Shown piece after piece: positions 35,641 to 46,589 of a DNA stretch of 64,000 nt. The notes under the pieces are model-generated. The model searched no databases. It saw nothing but the letters and a program-made list of their open reading frames with translations, and was not told the origin of the DNA. A program made the translations under genes and the position numbers. This DNA is from Anagrus nilaparvatae (lineage: Eukaryota > Arthropoda > Insecta > Hymenoptera > Mymaridae), in NCBI GenBank assembly GCA_022575985.1, contig JAKSXM010000007.1, forward strand, positions 33,296,501-33,360,500, given 5' to 3'. Numbering within the stretch: position 1 is the stretch's first letter; every line of letters begins with the position of its first letter.

Positions 35641-36015
35641 GAGAAGACAAAATTTTATGAATGGAACAGAGTTGCCAAGATATATTAATGCGCGCGACGA
35701 AAGTTTAGATGTGTGTAGAAAAACTTTGCCAAGATGAGATTATATGCGTGTATAAAAATGTGGCCAAGATATTAGTGTAGAAGTAAAGTTCGTATGTGTA
35801 TATAAAAACTTTGCCAAGATAAGATTGTATGTGTGTATAAAAGTGTGGCCAAGATGCAAGAATATAATTAGTAAACTGCGGGCGACGAAAATTTTAGATG
35901 TGTATAAAAACTTTGCCAAGATAGGATGGTGTAGGTAAATTCTATATATGTGTATAAAAAAAAGTTGCCAAGACGTGTAAATAATGAGTGGCGCGCGACG
36001 AAAATTTGAATAAAA
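35641..36015. repeat. Degenerate tandem repeats (TGTGTATAAAAACTTTGCC)
   Basis: TGTGTATAAAAACTTTGCC or TGTATAAAAGTGTGGCC recurs about seven times with GCGCGACGAAAATTT spacers (35690, 35880 and 35992). The units are too irregular to give one period. Open minus-strand frames across this region derive from the repeats. Confidence 0.5.
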
Positions 36016-37500
36016 AAAATTGCGCGACAAATATAGAATAACAATAAATTGAGTAATAAAATAATCTTTATTGAACTATACTTTGGAAATATAGGAAAGG
36101 ATGGATAAATAGATAATAATTTATTTTTATTATTACAAAGAAAGTACAAAAGTTAAAACCTGAAAATAAAATTTTTACAAAAAACCTTACAAATGTGAGT
36201 GATGTTACAAAAAAAAGAGAGTACAAAAATTAAAAAGTAATAAGAAACTAAAATTATATGATTAAAACAACTTTTTTATATAAAATCCGACTAATAAAAG
36301 TTAAAACAACAAAGAGAACATATAAAAACTATATAAATGTGACTGGTGTGAATATAAAAAAAAACACAGCACTCCAGGTGAATAAAACCACTTTAAAGAA
36401 CTCCTGGAGATACAAATATAAAAATACTATGTATACTTATCCATAATATACTTCAGGACACATTAAAGATATTCGATGAACATGGTCAAATGGAATCACT
36501 GGTTACGTCAATCTAAAACAATTTTTTTTTCTGAAAATAGAGTCAAAACAGATATAAATAGCTACAAACTTACCATAAAAATTAAGAACAAGGTTCAGAA
36601 GTGATGGAAAATGTTTTTTCAGCTATACCAGTAAGAAGTTCCAAGTAAGCGAGCCCTTGGTAGAAGAGTCAAACTCTTTTCCGCTAACCAAAAACAAAGT
36701 AACATATGAAAATAAAAATAAAAAAAAGATAAAAAGAGTTATCAAGTTACCGTAAAAATTAAAAATCAGGTCCAGAAGTAAAAGATAATGTTTCTCAGCT
36801 GTACCAGGAAGAAGTTCCAAAGATACGCGCACTTGGTAGAAGAATACATACTTGTACCGCAACCTAAAATGTGGAAATAACATAATAAAATAAATGAAAA
36901 ATATAAAAATATATGCAGCAACTTAGTTTAAATCCAGGACTATTGAAGTTGAGAAATAAGATGAAACAATGGTTAAAACTATTATGGAGTTCTAAAATTG
37001 GAGATTTAGGAAAATAGCACTTTGACATCAACCTGAAATAAGAATAAAAGGAGTAAAATAAAGAGATATAATAAAAAATATTATAATAACTTACCAGTAG
37101 AATTAAGTCAATAAGATGAAATACATTTTATAATCAAAAAAATTTTAATCAAAGAAAATCTGTAAAAAATAATAACATGGAATAAATAGGAGAAAAATAC
37201 ATCATGCATATTTGGAGTATGAAAATAAGGCAAATAAATAAAACAGTGACTTACCAAAATTAGTCCAGCTAAATAATGTGTGTTACTTTTAAATACAATA
37301 ATTAAAGTTAGAAATAATTATATAAATTAATATTAAATAATAAAAAAAACATAGACCGGGTTATGAAGTTGTGTACACTAAAAAAAGCATGGCAGACGAC
37401 AATACGTTAAAACCGTGTTGGTAAAGTAACTATATAAAATAACTAGAGGGAGTAACTATGCAAGTAACCATAACTAGACCGGTAATATATGAAACATTTT
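36016..37500. repeat. AT-rich DNA with a ~175-bp direct duplication
   Basis: Two copies of a unit are visible at about 36565-36690 and 36742-36860. Each contains 'TTACCRTAAAAATTAA', then 'AGCTRTACCAG.AAGAAGTTC' and 'CTTGGTAGAAGA', some 177 bp apart. No coding function was recognised in the rest. Confidence 0.5.
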
Positions 37501-37539
37501 AAATAAAATATAATGAAATCAAGTAATTTTTTTTGTAAA

Positions 37540-38370
37540 TTAAAGTAATTTTTTCAAGAAAAAATGTTAGTGGTTGCTTGAAAATTCAAGCAAATTTTAA
37601 AAATATGAACTAAGGTTTTAAATAGTTTTAAAGTATTTTTAAACATAAATTAAGGGTATACTAAGTAGTTTTCAGGAGAAATGTTAGTGTTTGCTTGAAA
37701 ATTCAAGCAAATTTTAAAAATATGAATTAGGGTTTTTAAACAGTTTTAAAGTACTTAAACATAAATTGGGGGTATATTAAGTAGTTTTCAAGAAAAAATG
37801 TTAATTATTGCTTGAAAATTCAAGCAAATTTTTAAAAGATGGAATTGAGATTTTAACATGTTTGAAATACTTTAAATATAAATTAAAAACGTTTTGAATT
37901 TTTTTTCCAAGCAGAAACGTTTGTGTTTGCCTAAAAAATTCTAGTTTTTTTAGTAAATTAGATTAAAGTTACTTAACATATTTAAAATACTTTAAACATA
38001 ATTTAAAAACGTTGTAAATATTTAAACGTTGTAAGTTTTTTTAAAACATTTAAAATACTTTAGACATAATTTGAAAATGTTTTAAGACCAAACGTTGGTG
38101 TTTGCTTGAAAATTCAAGTTTTTTTTATTAATTAGATAGATTAAAGTTTTTTTTTAAATATCTTAAATACTTTAGACATAATTTGAAAATGTTTTAAGGC
38201 CGAACGTTGGTGTTTGCTTGAAAATTCAAGTTTTTTTTATTAATTGAATTAAAGTTTTTTTTAAAAAAACATTTAAAATACTTTAGACATAATTTTAAAA
38301 TGTTTTAAGTATTTTTTCAGGCCAAACGTTGGTGTTTGCTTGAAAATTCAAGTTAAAAAATTTTTTTTTT
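37540..38370. repeat. ~117-bp minisatellite carrying a small hairpin
   Basis: GCTTGAAAATTCAAG recurs at 37576, 37693, 37810, (degenerate 37929), 38104, 38216 and 38338, mostly 112-122 bp apart. Each is a 7-bp inverted repeat (GCTTGAA/TTCAAGC) with a 2-base loop. Units also share AATACTTTAGACATAAT and AACGTTGGTGTTTGC. The last three units are closer to one another than to the first three. Confidence 0.75.
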
Positions 38371-38489
38371 CAAACCATACTTAGCCAAATCTTAGCGAAA
38401 ATTATGTCATCGGGATAGACTACATGAGGCCCCATTCTACTGAACGGCATATTATTCCCCTATAAAAGAAAAAATTGGAATTACATCAA

Positions 38490-38715
38490 AATTTACACAC
38501 GGTATCTCATCTCACATAATATTACTATACAGGAATATCTTGGACAACCTCTCACATAATTTTACTATATAAAAAATATTTTGGACAACCTCTCACATAA
38601 TTTTACTATATAAAAAATATTTTGGACATCCTCCCACATGATATTACTATATAGAAATATTTTGGAAAACCTCTCATATAGTTTTATTATATAAAAATAT
38701 TTTGGACATCCTCTC
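38490..38715. repeat. ~41-bp tandem repeat
   Basis: Five diverged copies of 'CCTCTCACATAATTTTACTA' followed by 'TATAAAAAATATTTTGGACA' occur in succession. The period is about 41 bp. Confidence 0.75.
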
Positions 38716-38729
38716 GCATAATCGTACTA

Positions 38730-41480
38730 CACATACTAACACCAACTCAAATGCACAACGAAAACATAACCTAACAAACTGATGAAACTAAATGTTACGA
38801 AACCTTATATTTAACCATCAATATAAATTAAACCCCATTAATAAATTTACTTTATAAAAAATAATAATAAGTAAAACTTACCGGATTTTCCATTTTTTTT
38901 TCTTTTCTTAAAATAAAACTCTCTTTAATAACACAAACAACCAAAGTCACGTTGTCACCGTTAAAGCAGAAAGAAAACAACAAAAAAGAAATTCAGGTTG
39001 GTAGCCTTGTCGCTATAACCAACTTAAAATCTAACCGCGAATTTCAAAACGAATTTAAAAGGATTAAAACATTAAGTATTTATAAACAAACAACTATCAA
39101 CTGTATAAAAAATTATACATTTATAAAGATTTTAAACCAAATTTAAAATGTATTACATTGAAATTGACCCCGTAACAGCAAAAAGCTGAACAAAAAATGA
39201 AAATATTTTGCAAAATTTAAAATATATATCCCAATTAATATTTTATAACAATCACAACAAATTTAATAAAAACTTAACTAAAATCTACTGAAACTGACCA
39301 CATAAGAGTCAAATCTTAATCCACAAAAATTAAATTTACTGTTCTACATACCTCTTCCACTATAGTTTTTTTTCTAAATTGAAAAAAAAAAAACAAACTT
39401 TAAGTCAAAGTATTTAGTTGAAATAGAAGTATATTGTATGTCTATAAAAACATGCGATAGTACAAAAAAGTAAAGTAAAACAAAAAAATTATACAATATA
39501 AGGTCATCAATAATGAGAAAAATCAGATGTATTTCCTATCTCTGCGGGGGAATTTTATAAAAACCCTTATAACATTTCATAAACATATAAAAACGTACAA
39601 CTCAAAATACCAATTTTTATAAACACATAAATCTTATAAGCATATATGATAAAATTTACGGTCTATTAATGAAACTACAAGTATATATAATAATTCGGGA
39701 ATAGAATCCCTGGAGACTGAGATAGATTTAAAGTATATAATTCCAAGAGCAAAAAGCTATCGGAATACGATTTTATCTAAAAAGAACCATGATACACACA
39801 AACAATAAACTTCTAAAAATCACAACCACAATTTTTATTACCATTCTAATTTGGAGCATTCTGTCCGCGTATTGTCTCGAATGTAGGGGTATTAATCGTT
39901 TTAGATAAATTACAGATGCAGCTAATACAGCCGGACAACCAAATATAATACAAATTCCAGTAGCAGTCTGGGCATCATAACGCCAAACACGCAGACAAAC
40001 AATCAACCACAAGAAACTCTTCGCATCCTATATGAAGCCTTGACAACTACAAAAGAATCTTTCCTTCTCAAAAGACAACTGAGTCACCTACATAAAACAA
40101 AATCCAACTCTGAGTACAAGCAAAAGAAAAGATATACTAATTTTAACATGTTATTTTCCATAATAATTTTCATAAACTTTTTCCTTTTCATTGAATTAAG
40201 CATAAAATAACCAATAATTTTAATAATCAAAATATTATATAATTAATGTTTACTAGTATAAAAATTAGACTAATAAAAAATAAAAAAAAAATATACAAAA
40301 AATTTAAAAACGAAACAAAAACATAAATTCAAGCTTGGAGTATTTCTATGTACCAAGAAATTTATTATAATCAGAAAATTATTAACTGCACTATAATTTT
40401 TTCCTATTTCTTTAATAATTTCAGTTTATATTCTTTAATTTCTCTAAGTAATAAAAAAATTTTTCACAAAATACAAGTTAAAAAAAATTATATACATATA
40501 TAAACAATTACAAACAATCAAACAAAAGAGTAAAACTTGATCTTAATTTTTCTTAGTTTCTAAACACTACAAAATAGTAATAATAATGAATTACCCAAAC
40601 TACTATGAAAAGTAGAAAAAATTCCTATAATTTCATATGTTAATATTAATCAGAAAATCCAAAAAAAAAATAGTAATGATTTATTGATAACTATAAGTTT
40701 TAATAATCATCTAATCACAGTAATTGTATCTTTCAGTGTAACACTTATAAAAAATGTATTTTCAATTCCTCTTATTTTTCAAAACACGAAAAACTAACAA
40801 GAATCAAAAGATGTATAACAAAAAATAATAATAATAATTTTAGGATAATCATGTAATCACAAGTAACCTTAACTTCTAGAATATATCTTACAATATCTTA
40901 ATAATATTCTTTTCAAAATACAAAAATCAAAAAATGTATAACAATGAAATAATAATAGCAATAATTTTATAATAAACGTATAATCACAAGTAATTTTAAC
41001 TTTAGTGTAACACTTGTAGAAACGTAGCTTATATTTCTTCATAAAAAAAAAACAAAATATAAAAAAATAATAAGTATATTTGTCATTTAATAATAATAAT
41101 TGTAAGAGTCTAGCATAGAATTTTATATACAAGTAGCTATATCCTTTAATTTTTTCTAAATCGTAAAAGGAACCAATCCTTTAATAAAGATCAAACATAA
41201 ACTAATATTTTTGTAAAAGATGTAAAAATAAGGAATTGAACTTAATCACTTTGTTTTTATGAAATATTGTAATCCACATAAGTTTAATTATTCAAAACTT
41301 TATATAAATGTAAATTTAAGATTTTATTTTTTTTCTGTAAAAACAAATGTAAATTTAAAAAGTAACTAGATCTCTTAATAGGTAGACATTTTAGAACCAC
41401 TCCCCGTTTTTTTTTTGTTCTCACTGAAAACATGACAGTTTTGGATAGTAGCCATCCCAGGAGGGATGTATCCCAGAGGG
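38730..41480. other. AT-rich DNA, diverged repeats, no gene recognised
   Basis: The phrase 'GTAATCACAAGTAA' recurs near 40700, 40850 and 40980, suggesting an old ~140-bp tandem array. Open frames here (for example 38952-39146 and 39773-40012) are short and match no family I recognise. Confidence 0.35.
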
Positions 41481-41490
41481 GGAGGTGTAC

Positions 41491-42120
41491 CGTTGTGTAC
41501 AAATTGATTAAATATAAATACCAAGAATTACGTCTAGACAGATTTATTAGAAATAAAATAATATGATATTATAATTAAAAAATGCTTCATCAGCATCATC
41601 ATTCCGAGAAACCGCACCTGCAAGAAAGTGCATAATAAGACCTCACACGAAGTACTGAAGGTGGGAATAAAGCCACCCCCATCATGCGCTTTGACAGACT
41701 AATTACAAATGATTGGAGACACTGTTACTAAGGACACTAAATTTTCCGCGTTAAGCCAATTACGCGCATCGATCCCCTCCTCTATTCCCTCGAGCGTAAG
41801 CTTATAAAAGCTCTCGCACAAGCCCCTGACCGGCAGAGGGAGAGCAGAGAGAACTTGGGACCATGTAGTCCCTTAGAGAGAATGAACTGAAATACAAAAC
41901 TGACTGAACTTACTAACTTGTACTCAGGTTGTCTCTCTCTACCGCTAATTAAGAGATCTAAGCATGGCCAGATATTTTATAAGTCAATAAACCAACATTT
42001 TAATAACAAAAGGACTTTGTTATTTGAATTCTTGTCACCAGTAAATGAGTTTAGCCAACAGGCTAAACCCGAATAAGAATATCCTCATTTATCTGTGTTT
42101 ATTCACATCCAAACACAACA
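41491..42120 (+). repeat. LTR-like sequence (630 bp), solo or 3' LTR
   Basis: The start CGTTGTGT and the end ACACAACA are inverted except at the first base, as for an LTR of TGTTGTG...CACAACA type. A purine-rich AGAGGGGGAGG immediately upstream (41475-41485) looks like a polypurine tract. Inside are a TATAAAA box at 41803-41809 in a GC-richer promoter-like stretch and AATAAA at 41986-41991. These are the expected U3-R-U5 signals. Neither a second copy nor an adjoining polyprotein was found in the window. The superfamily (Copia or Gypsy) is open. Confidence 0.55.
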
Positions 42121-42564
42121 CATTTAGAAGAGTTAGTAAAGAAACAAATCCAAAGTTATTTTCAAATAAAAGGAAATTGCGAAAGATTAATCAAAATTAG
42201 CCATGATTATACTCAAGATAGGCTTATATTAACCATTCCAATACCATTTTTTGTATGGATTGAAGAGACGACGAGTTAGAATATAGAAGAGAAACATTTA
42301 TAACCCTACACGGAGATTGTTTCCATATCATTTCAAGGGTGCAAATAGAAATTAACTGTCTAGGTTTTGGTCTAATGCTCCTAATTGGAACCGAAGCATT
42401 AAATTTCTGAGAGCGCCAAATCATTGGAAGAACAGAAATCGAAACCATCGCTTTGAGAAAATATTTTGTTATAACAAGAAATCAAATTTAAAGGAAGAAG
42501 AAAGACAGAACGATAAATTGCATCAACCTACTACAAGGTTTACGCAATATTTTAAGTGTGGGGA
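42121..42564 (+). other. Possible LTR-retrotransposon 3' region ending in a polypurine tract
   Basis: The segment is GC-richer than its surroundings, ends in GTGTGGGGA right before the LTR-like sequence at 42565, and holds partly open plus-strand frames (for example a part reading HGDCFHIISRVQIEINC). This could be the 3' end of a retroelement coding region, but no domain was recognised. Confidence 0.3.
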
Positions 42565-43208
42565 TGTTACGGAATAATACCATATAAATATTTTTTTTCT
42601 GTTCTCTCTCTCTTTTTCCTCTAAAAATTTTTAAGTCTTATCAATTTAATTAGAATTGTTATTTTAAGTCAATCAAAGGTAGTTATTTCGTCAAAGGATG
42701 TTTATTTTAAAAGTTATCAATTTAATCAAAAATTATTTTTATTATTTTAAAACTTTTAATTCTTAGAAACTTGCATTTTGTTATCTAAAAATAATATTCA
42801 TTTTCTGTTCAAACTTTAAGTAATATTGGATAATTAGGCCAACTCTATTTTTTTAATAATACTGATTCACATATTATTTTAATCATTACGCAATAGGGTC
42901 AATTCCATAACTTAGTAAATAAGAATTATCACCTGATGATCTTTATCTATTAATTTTTTGGGATATATAAACCCCTAATTTTAAAAATCAGCTGAGTTCA
43001 CTTTTTAGACTAGTTCAGTAAAGACTAGTTCTTCTCAAATTTTAATTAGTCTTTTAAAGCTAATTCTCTGCTAGTTTTAGGTCAGTTCGACCTTTTTCTC
43101 CAATTTTAATATTTTTAAAGTTAAGTTCAAATATTTTTATTGTAAAAATCATTTTATTCTTAAATAAATTTCAAATTAAATTCAAAAGTTCGTATTTTTG
43201 TTTCAACA
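42565..43208 (+). repeat. LTR-like sequence (644 bp), TGTT...AACA
   Basis: It begins TGTTACGG after the purine run GTGTGGGGA and ends TTTCAACA. TATATAAA lies at 42964-42971, with a TTCAGTA initiator-like word about 43 bp downstream, the usual insect LTR promoter layout. It shares no sequence with the LTR at 41491-42120. No partner LTR lies within the window. Confidence 0.5.
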
Positions 43209-43599
43209 AAATCAACTGTAAGTATACTTGTATAAGAATATACAAAAATTCTTGTAATCACTTTAGTAAAATATTGTAAAATAAATTAAACTCATTAGAA
43301 ATAACAAAAGTTTAATAATTTTTGTTGTGTGAATCCGAGAGATTTTATAAAAAATTATAGAGTTTAATCTTGTCACAATGGCTTTAAATAGCATGCCTGA
43401 CGACAGGTCCCAAAAAAACGTTATTTTTGAAGTTAGGCCAAATTTTAATTTAATTGGCACTATGGTTCCTTATTAGCAATAACAAAATGTTGTCAATGCT
43501 CTATTTTACCTAATAAAAAATTAAAAGATTAGAATAATTGTGCCAAATATTCTAAATTTAATAAAGAAAGTGGATAAACTTTCCTCTGATACCCAAAAA

Positions 43600-44860
43600 A
43601 TTTTTAAAACTCATAATTCCAGGTATTAATACTTTCAGAGAAATAAAATCGGCACTACGTCAATAAATAGATAATATTTTTTTAACTTTTTCATGTAAAA
43701 AATTAAAAAAAAAAAAAAATTTGAAAAATTACGTATCAGATGGAGAGATCCTTTAAAAACGATAATTCTAGATATTCGTACTTTTATAGGAAGAAATTAA
43801 GTACTAAGTCCTATAGAAAAAATAATTATTGTTTTTTTCTAATTTTTTTATGTAAAAAATTTTAAAAGAAAATTTTGAAAAAAAATTAGGCATCAGATTG
43901 TTGATATCTAGTTAAAAAAATAATTCTACATATTAGTACTTTCATGGAAAAAATGAGGTGCTACGTCCGAAAAGAAAAAAAAATATGCTATTTTTTTCAT
44001 TATTTTATGTAAAAAAATAAAAAAAAAAAGTTTCGAAAAATTATGTATCAGATGGAGAAATCCTTTACAAACAATAATTCTAGATATTCGTACTTTCATC
44101 GGAAAAAATTAAGTATTACGTCCTAAAATAAAAAAAATTTTGGCGGTTTTTGTATTTGTTGGCGAAAAAAATTTTTACCAAAATATTTAAAAAAAATTAA
44201 GTATTAGGTCCAAAAAATTACAATAAACGATGTTTCTAAAACTAGTACTTCCATGGGAATCAATTAGGTACTACGTCCAAAAAGAAAAAAAAAATTGGTA
44301 TTTTTTGTATTTTTTTGTGAAAAAAATTTTCAGAAAATTAAGTAACCGATTTGAGATATCATGTGAAAACCATATTTTCAAATACAAGTACATTCATGGA
44401 AATAAATGAGGTATTACACCCAAATTAAAAAAAAAAAAAGTATTTTGAGATTTTCTGATGAAAAAATTTTTGGAAAAAAAAATTAGGTCTTAATTCGGTA
44501 ATGGTTTTGATATATCACTAGTTACAATATTTTCAGATATTAGTACTTTCATAGAATTAAATGAAGTATTACACCAAAAAAAAAATATAGTAGATTTTTT
44601 TATTTTTCTTTTTTTTTAATTTTGACAAAAAAAATTTTGAAAAAATTAAGTATCAGATCCAAAAAATTACAATAAACAAGGTTCTTAAAACTGGTACTTC
44701 CATCATGTGAAAACCATACTTTCAATTATAAGTACTTTTATAGAAATAAATGAGGTATTACATCCAAATTAAAAAAAAAAAGTACCTCGAGCTTTTTTGG
44801 TGAAAAAATTTTTGTAAAAAAAAAATTAAGTCATAATTCCATAATGTTTGTGAAATATCA
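43600..44860. repeat. Tandem array, ~153-bp units
   Basis: The landmark 'NTTAGTACTTTCATGGAA' followed by 'TTANGTACTACGTCC' recurs near 43631, 43783, 43941, 44094, 44250, 44390, 44545 and 44694. Spacing is 140-158 bp, about eight units. Units are diverged and separated by A-rich stretches. The same units occur at 10806-11265 inside a LINE. Confidence 0.75.
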
Positions 44861-44885
44861 GCGATTACATACGTTCGTACGTACG

Positions 44886-44903
44886 TAATAAAACACACAC
44901 ACA

Positions 44904-44964
<61 letters not shown>
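44886..44964. repeat. (CA)n microsatellite
   Basis: About 70 bp of nearly pure AC/CA dinucleotides with a single AAAC interruption. The minus-strand open frames of alternating V and C across it are artefacts of this repeat. Confidence 0.95.
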
Positions 44965-44967
<3 letters not shown>

Positions 44968-44969
44968 GA

Positions 44970-45394
44970 CTTTTTTTAAAAACCGATTTTTTAGCTTCCT
45001 GGGGTCCCAAAACGTGCTTATATGCCAAAAAATCAGAAAACAAAATTTGACCTAACACAATAGTTCCTCTATGAGGAACCAATTTAAAAATTAGTAGGGT
45101 ATTTTTTATTCTTGCTCCAAAAATGGGCATTTTAATTGAGTTAACGAATACTTACGCGCTAAAATAGCGCTAATTTCAAAACTTCTCAATTTTTGCGAAA
45201 AAATTTGATTTTTGGCAAAAAAAAAAATTTTTTTCACAAAAATTTAACCTCATAGTCCCGTCATTAAAATACATATTTCCTAAGATTTTTATAAAAATCT
45301 TATTATTTTTGCCCAAGTTATTATAAAAAAATTAAAAAATTGGACAAAATTGGAATTTTGGAGGTTAAGATGTATTTTAATATTAGTAACCCTA
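44970..45394. repeat. Unique end shared with 11180-11265, plus flank
   Basis: TTTTTTAGCTTCCTGGGG, then ACGTGCTTATATGCCAAAAA and TTTGACCTAACACAAT match the end of the insert at 11180-11265. The 153-bp array therefore ends the same way at both loci. The match stops at about 45061. Confidence 0.6.
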
Positions 45395-45535
45395 CCAAAT
45401 TAGTTCCATTCTCTGTCTAATTACGAAAATTTTCCATTTTTTTTATGACCATTTTAACCAGAGATATGACAAAATCCGATAGCAAACTTCTTAAAATTTA
45501 GCTAAAAAGTAGTTTTTGCCATATATCTGGCCAAG
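45395..45535 (+). repeat. Dispersed repeat, copy 2 (partner at 6830-6990)
   Basis: CATTCTCTGTCTAATTA, ATGACCATTTTAACCAGAGA and AGTAGTTTTTGCCATATATC correspond in order to the reverse complement of 6830-6990. The class is unknown. Confidence 0.65.
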
Positions 45536-45649
45536 CGTTCTTCCGGGACACATAAGAAATCAGATTCCTTCTAACATATGTATATTAAACACAAGCAAAC
45601 AAACAAAAAATTCTAATCTAAATTCAATTCTAATTTGCTTCCACTAAAA

Positions 45650-45795
45650 GCGATTTCACTAGATATGAAAAAATCGTGGGTTCGAATCCCACTGGCTCTG
45701 GCATTTTTTTCGATTGGAGAAATGTTTATAAAATCCACTTTTTTTCAATTAATTTGTGTTTATAACATCATTACACAATATTCTGATTAAAAAAT
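45650..45795 (+). repeat. tRNA-headed SINE-like repeat, copy 2 (5' truncated)
   Basis: It holds the 3' two thirds of the tRNA-like head. The anticodon arm TTTCA-CTAGATA-TGAAA pairs perfectly with AGA at the anticodon position, the T-arm is a perfect GTGGG-TTCGAAT-CCCAC, and TGGCTCTGGCA is at the acceptor end. The D-arm and 5' acceptor strand are absent. The body after the head (TTTTTTCGATTGGAGAAAT to ATTACACAATATT) matches copy 1. A real serine tRNA would need a long variable arm, which is missing, so this is a repeat rather than a tRNA gene. Confidence 0.65.
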
Positions 45796-46278
45796 TCTTT
45801 GAAAATTTTTATAAAAAGTTCATGATATTAAAAGTAAAAACGGCAGTTATCTTTTTTCTTATATAACGAGCACGCATGCTTTTATCAAGGTCGTTTGCGT
45901 GCCAAGAAGTTTCTTAAATATTGTGCTAGAAGATCCAGATAAAAGTGCTGTTTTTTTTTATTAAATCAATATTTTTCAAAGTGGTGAAGGTGTTAATTAA
46001 AAAATCAAGCATGGCACAAAACAATTATATACAGTCTACACAAAATTCTTTTTTCAACATGGCGACAGACTGTAAAATTTAACATTATTGTTCGCAAAAT
46101 TTCAACAAGGCGAAATTTTGTAAATTTATAGTAGATATTAGTTTTACATCGTAAAATAAATTCAAAAGTAATTCAAGAAAAAAGAAAAGCAGAAAAATCA
46201 TTTTTCTAAAAATTCATTAAAACATATACATGGAGAAGGGAGAACAATTTTTGATGGCGAATATTCATCTACGAAGTG

Positions 46279-46420
46279 GTCACGTGTTTCTTCTCCAAAA
46301 ATTTGCGGCGCAGTTCCGTTAATCAATTTTAACAAGATGAAGTCACGTGTTTCTTCTCCAAAAATTCACGGCGCAGTTCCGGTAATCAATTTTAACAAGA
46401 CGAAGTCACGTGGTTCCAAC
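46279..46420. repeat. 63-bp triplication with CACGTG motifs
   Basis: GTCACGTGTTTCTTCTCC starts at 46279 and 46342, and GTCACGTGGTTCC at 46405, exactly 63 bp apart each time. Each unit includes CGGCGCAGTTCCG and AATCAATTTTAACAAGA. The spacing keeps a reading frame open across the block (46337-46585), but no family is recognised. Confidence 0.8.
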
Positions 46421-46589
46421 TCGTCTACTATATTATCATCATATATCAATGATTATCATCGTGATCACCTAGCAGCTCAGTCAGCAGCCATTTTTCTTCT
46501 ACACATCTTCGTCTGCTGCTGTACATGTATGAGTCATTCCTCATCCGTCAACATGAATTTCTTCTTCTCTTCTACTTTTTTATAAAAAA

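Noticed and set aside
37540..38370. CRISPR-like array
   Set aside because: Repeats are diverged along the whole unit with no constant repeat plus unique spacer structure, no Cas genes, and a eukaryotic context.
44758..45130. Minus-strand frames of alternating valine and cysteine
   Set aside because: Direct translation of the (CA)n microsatellite.
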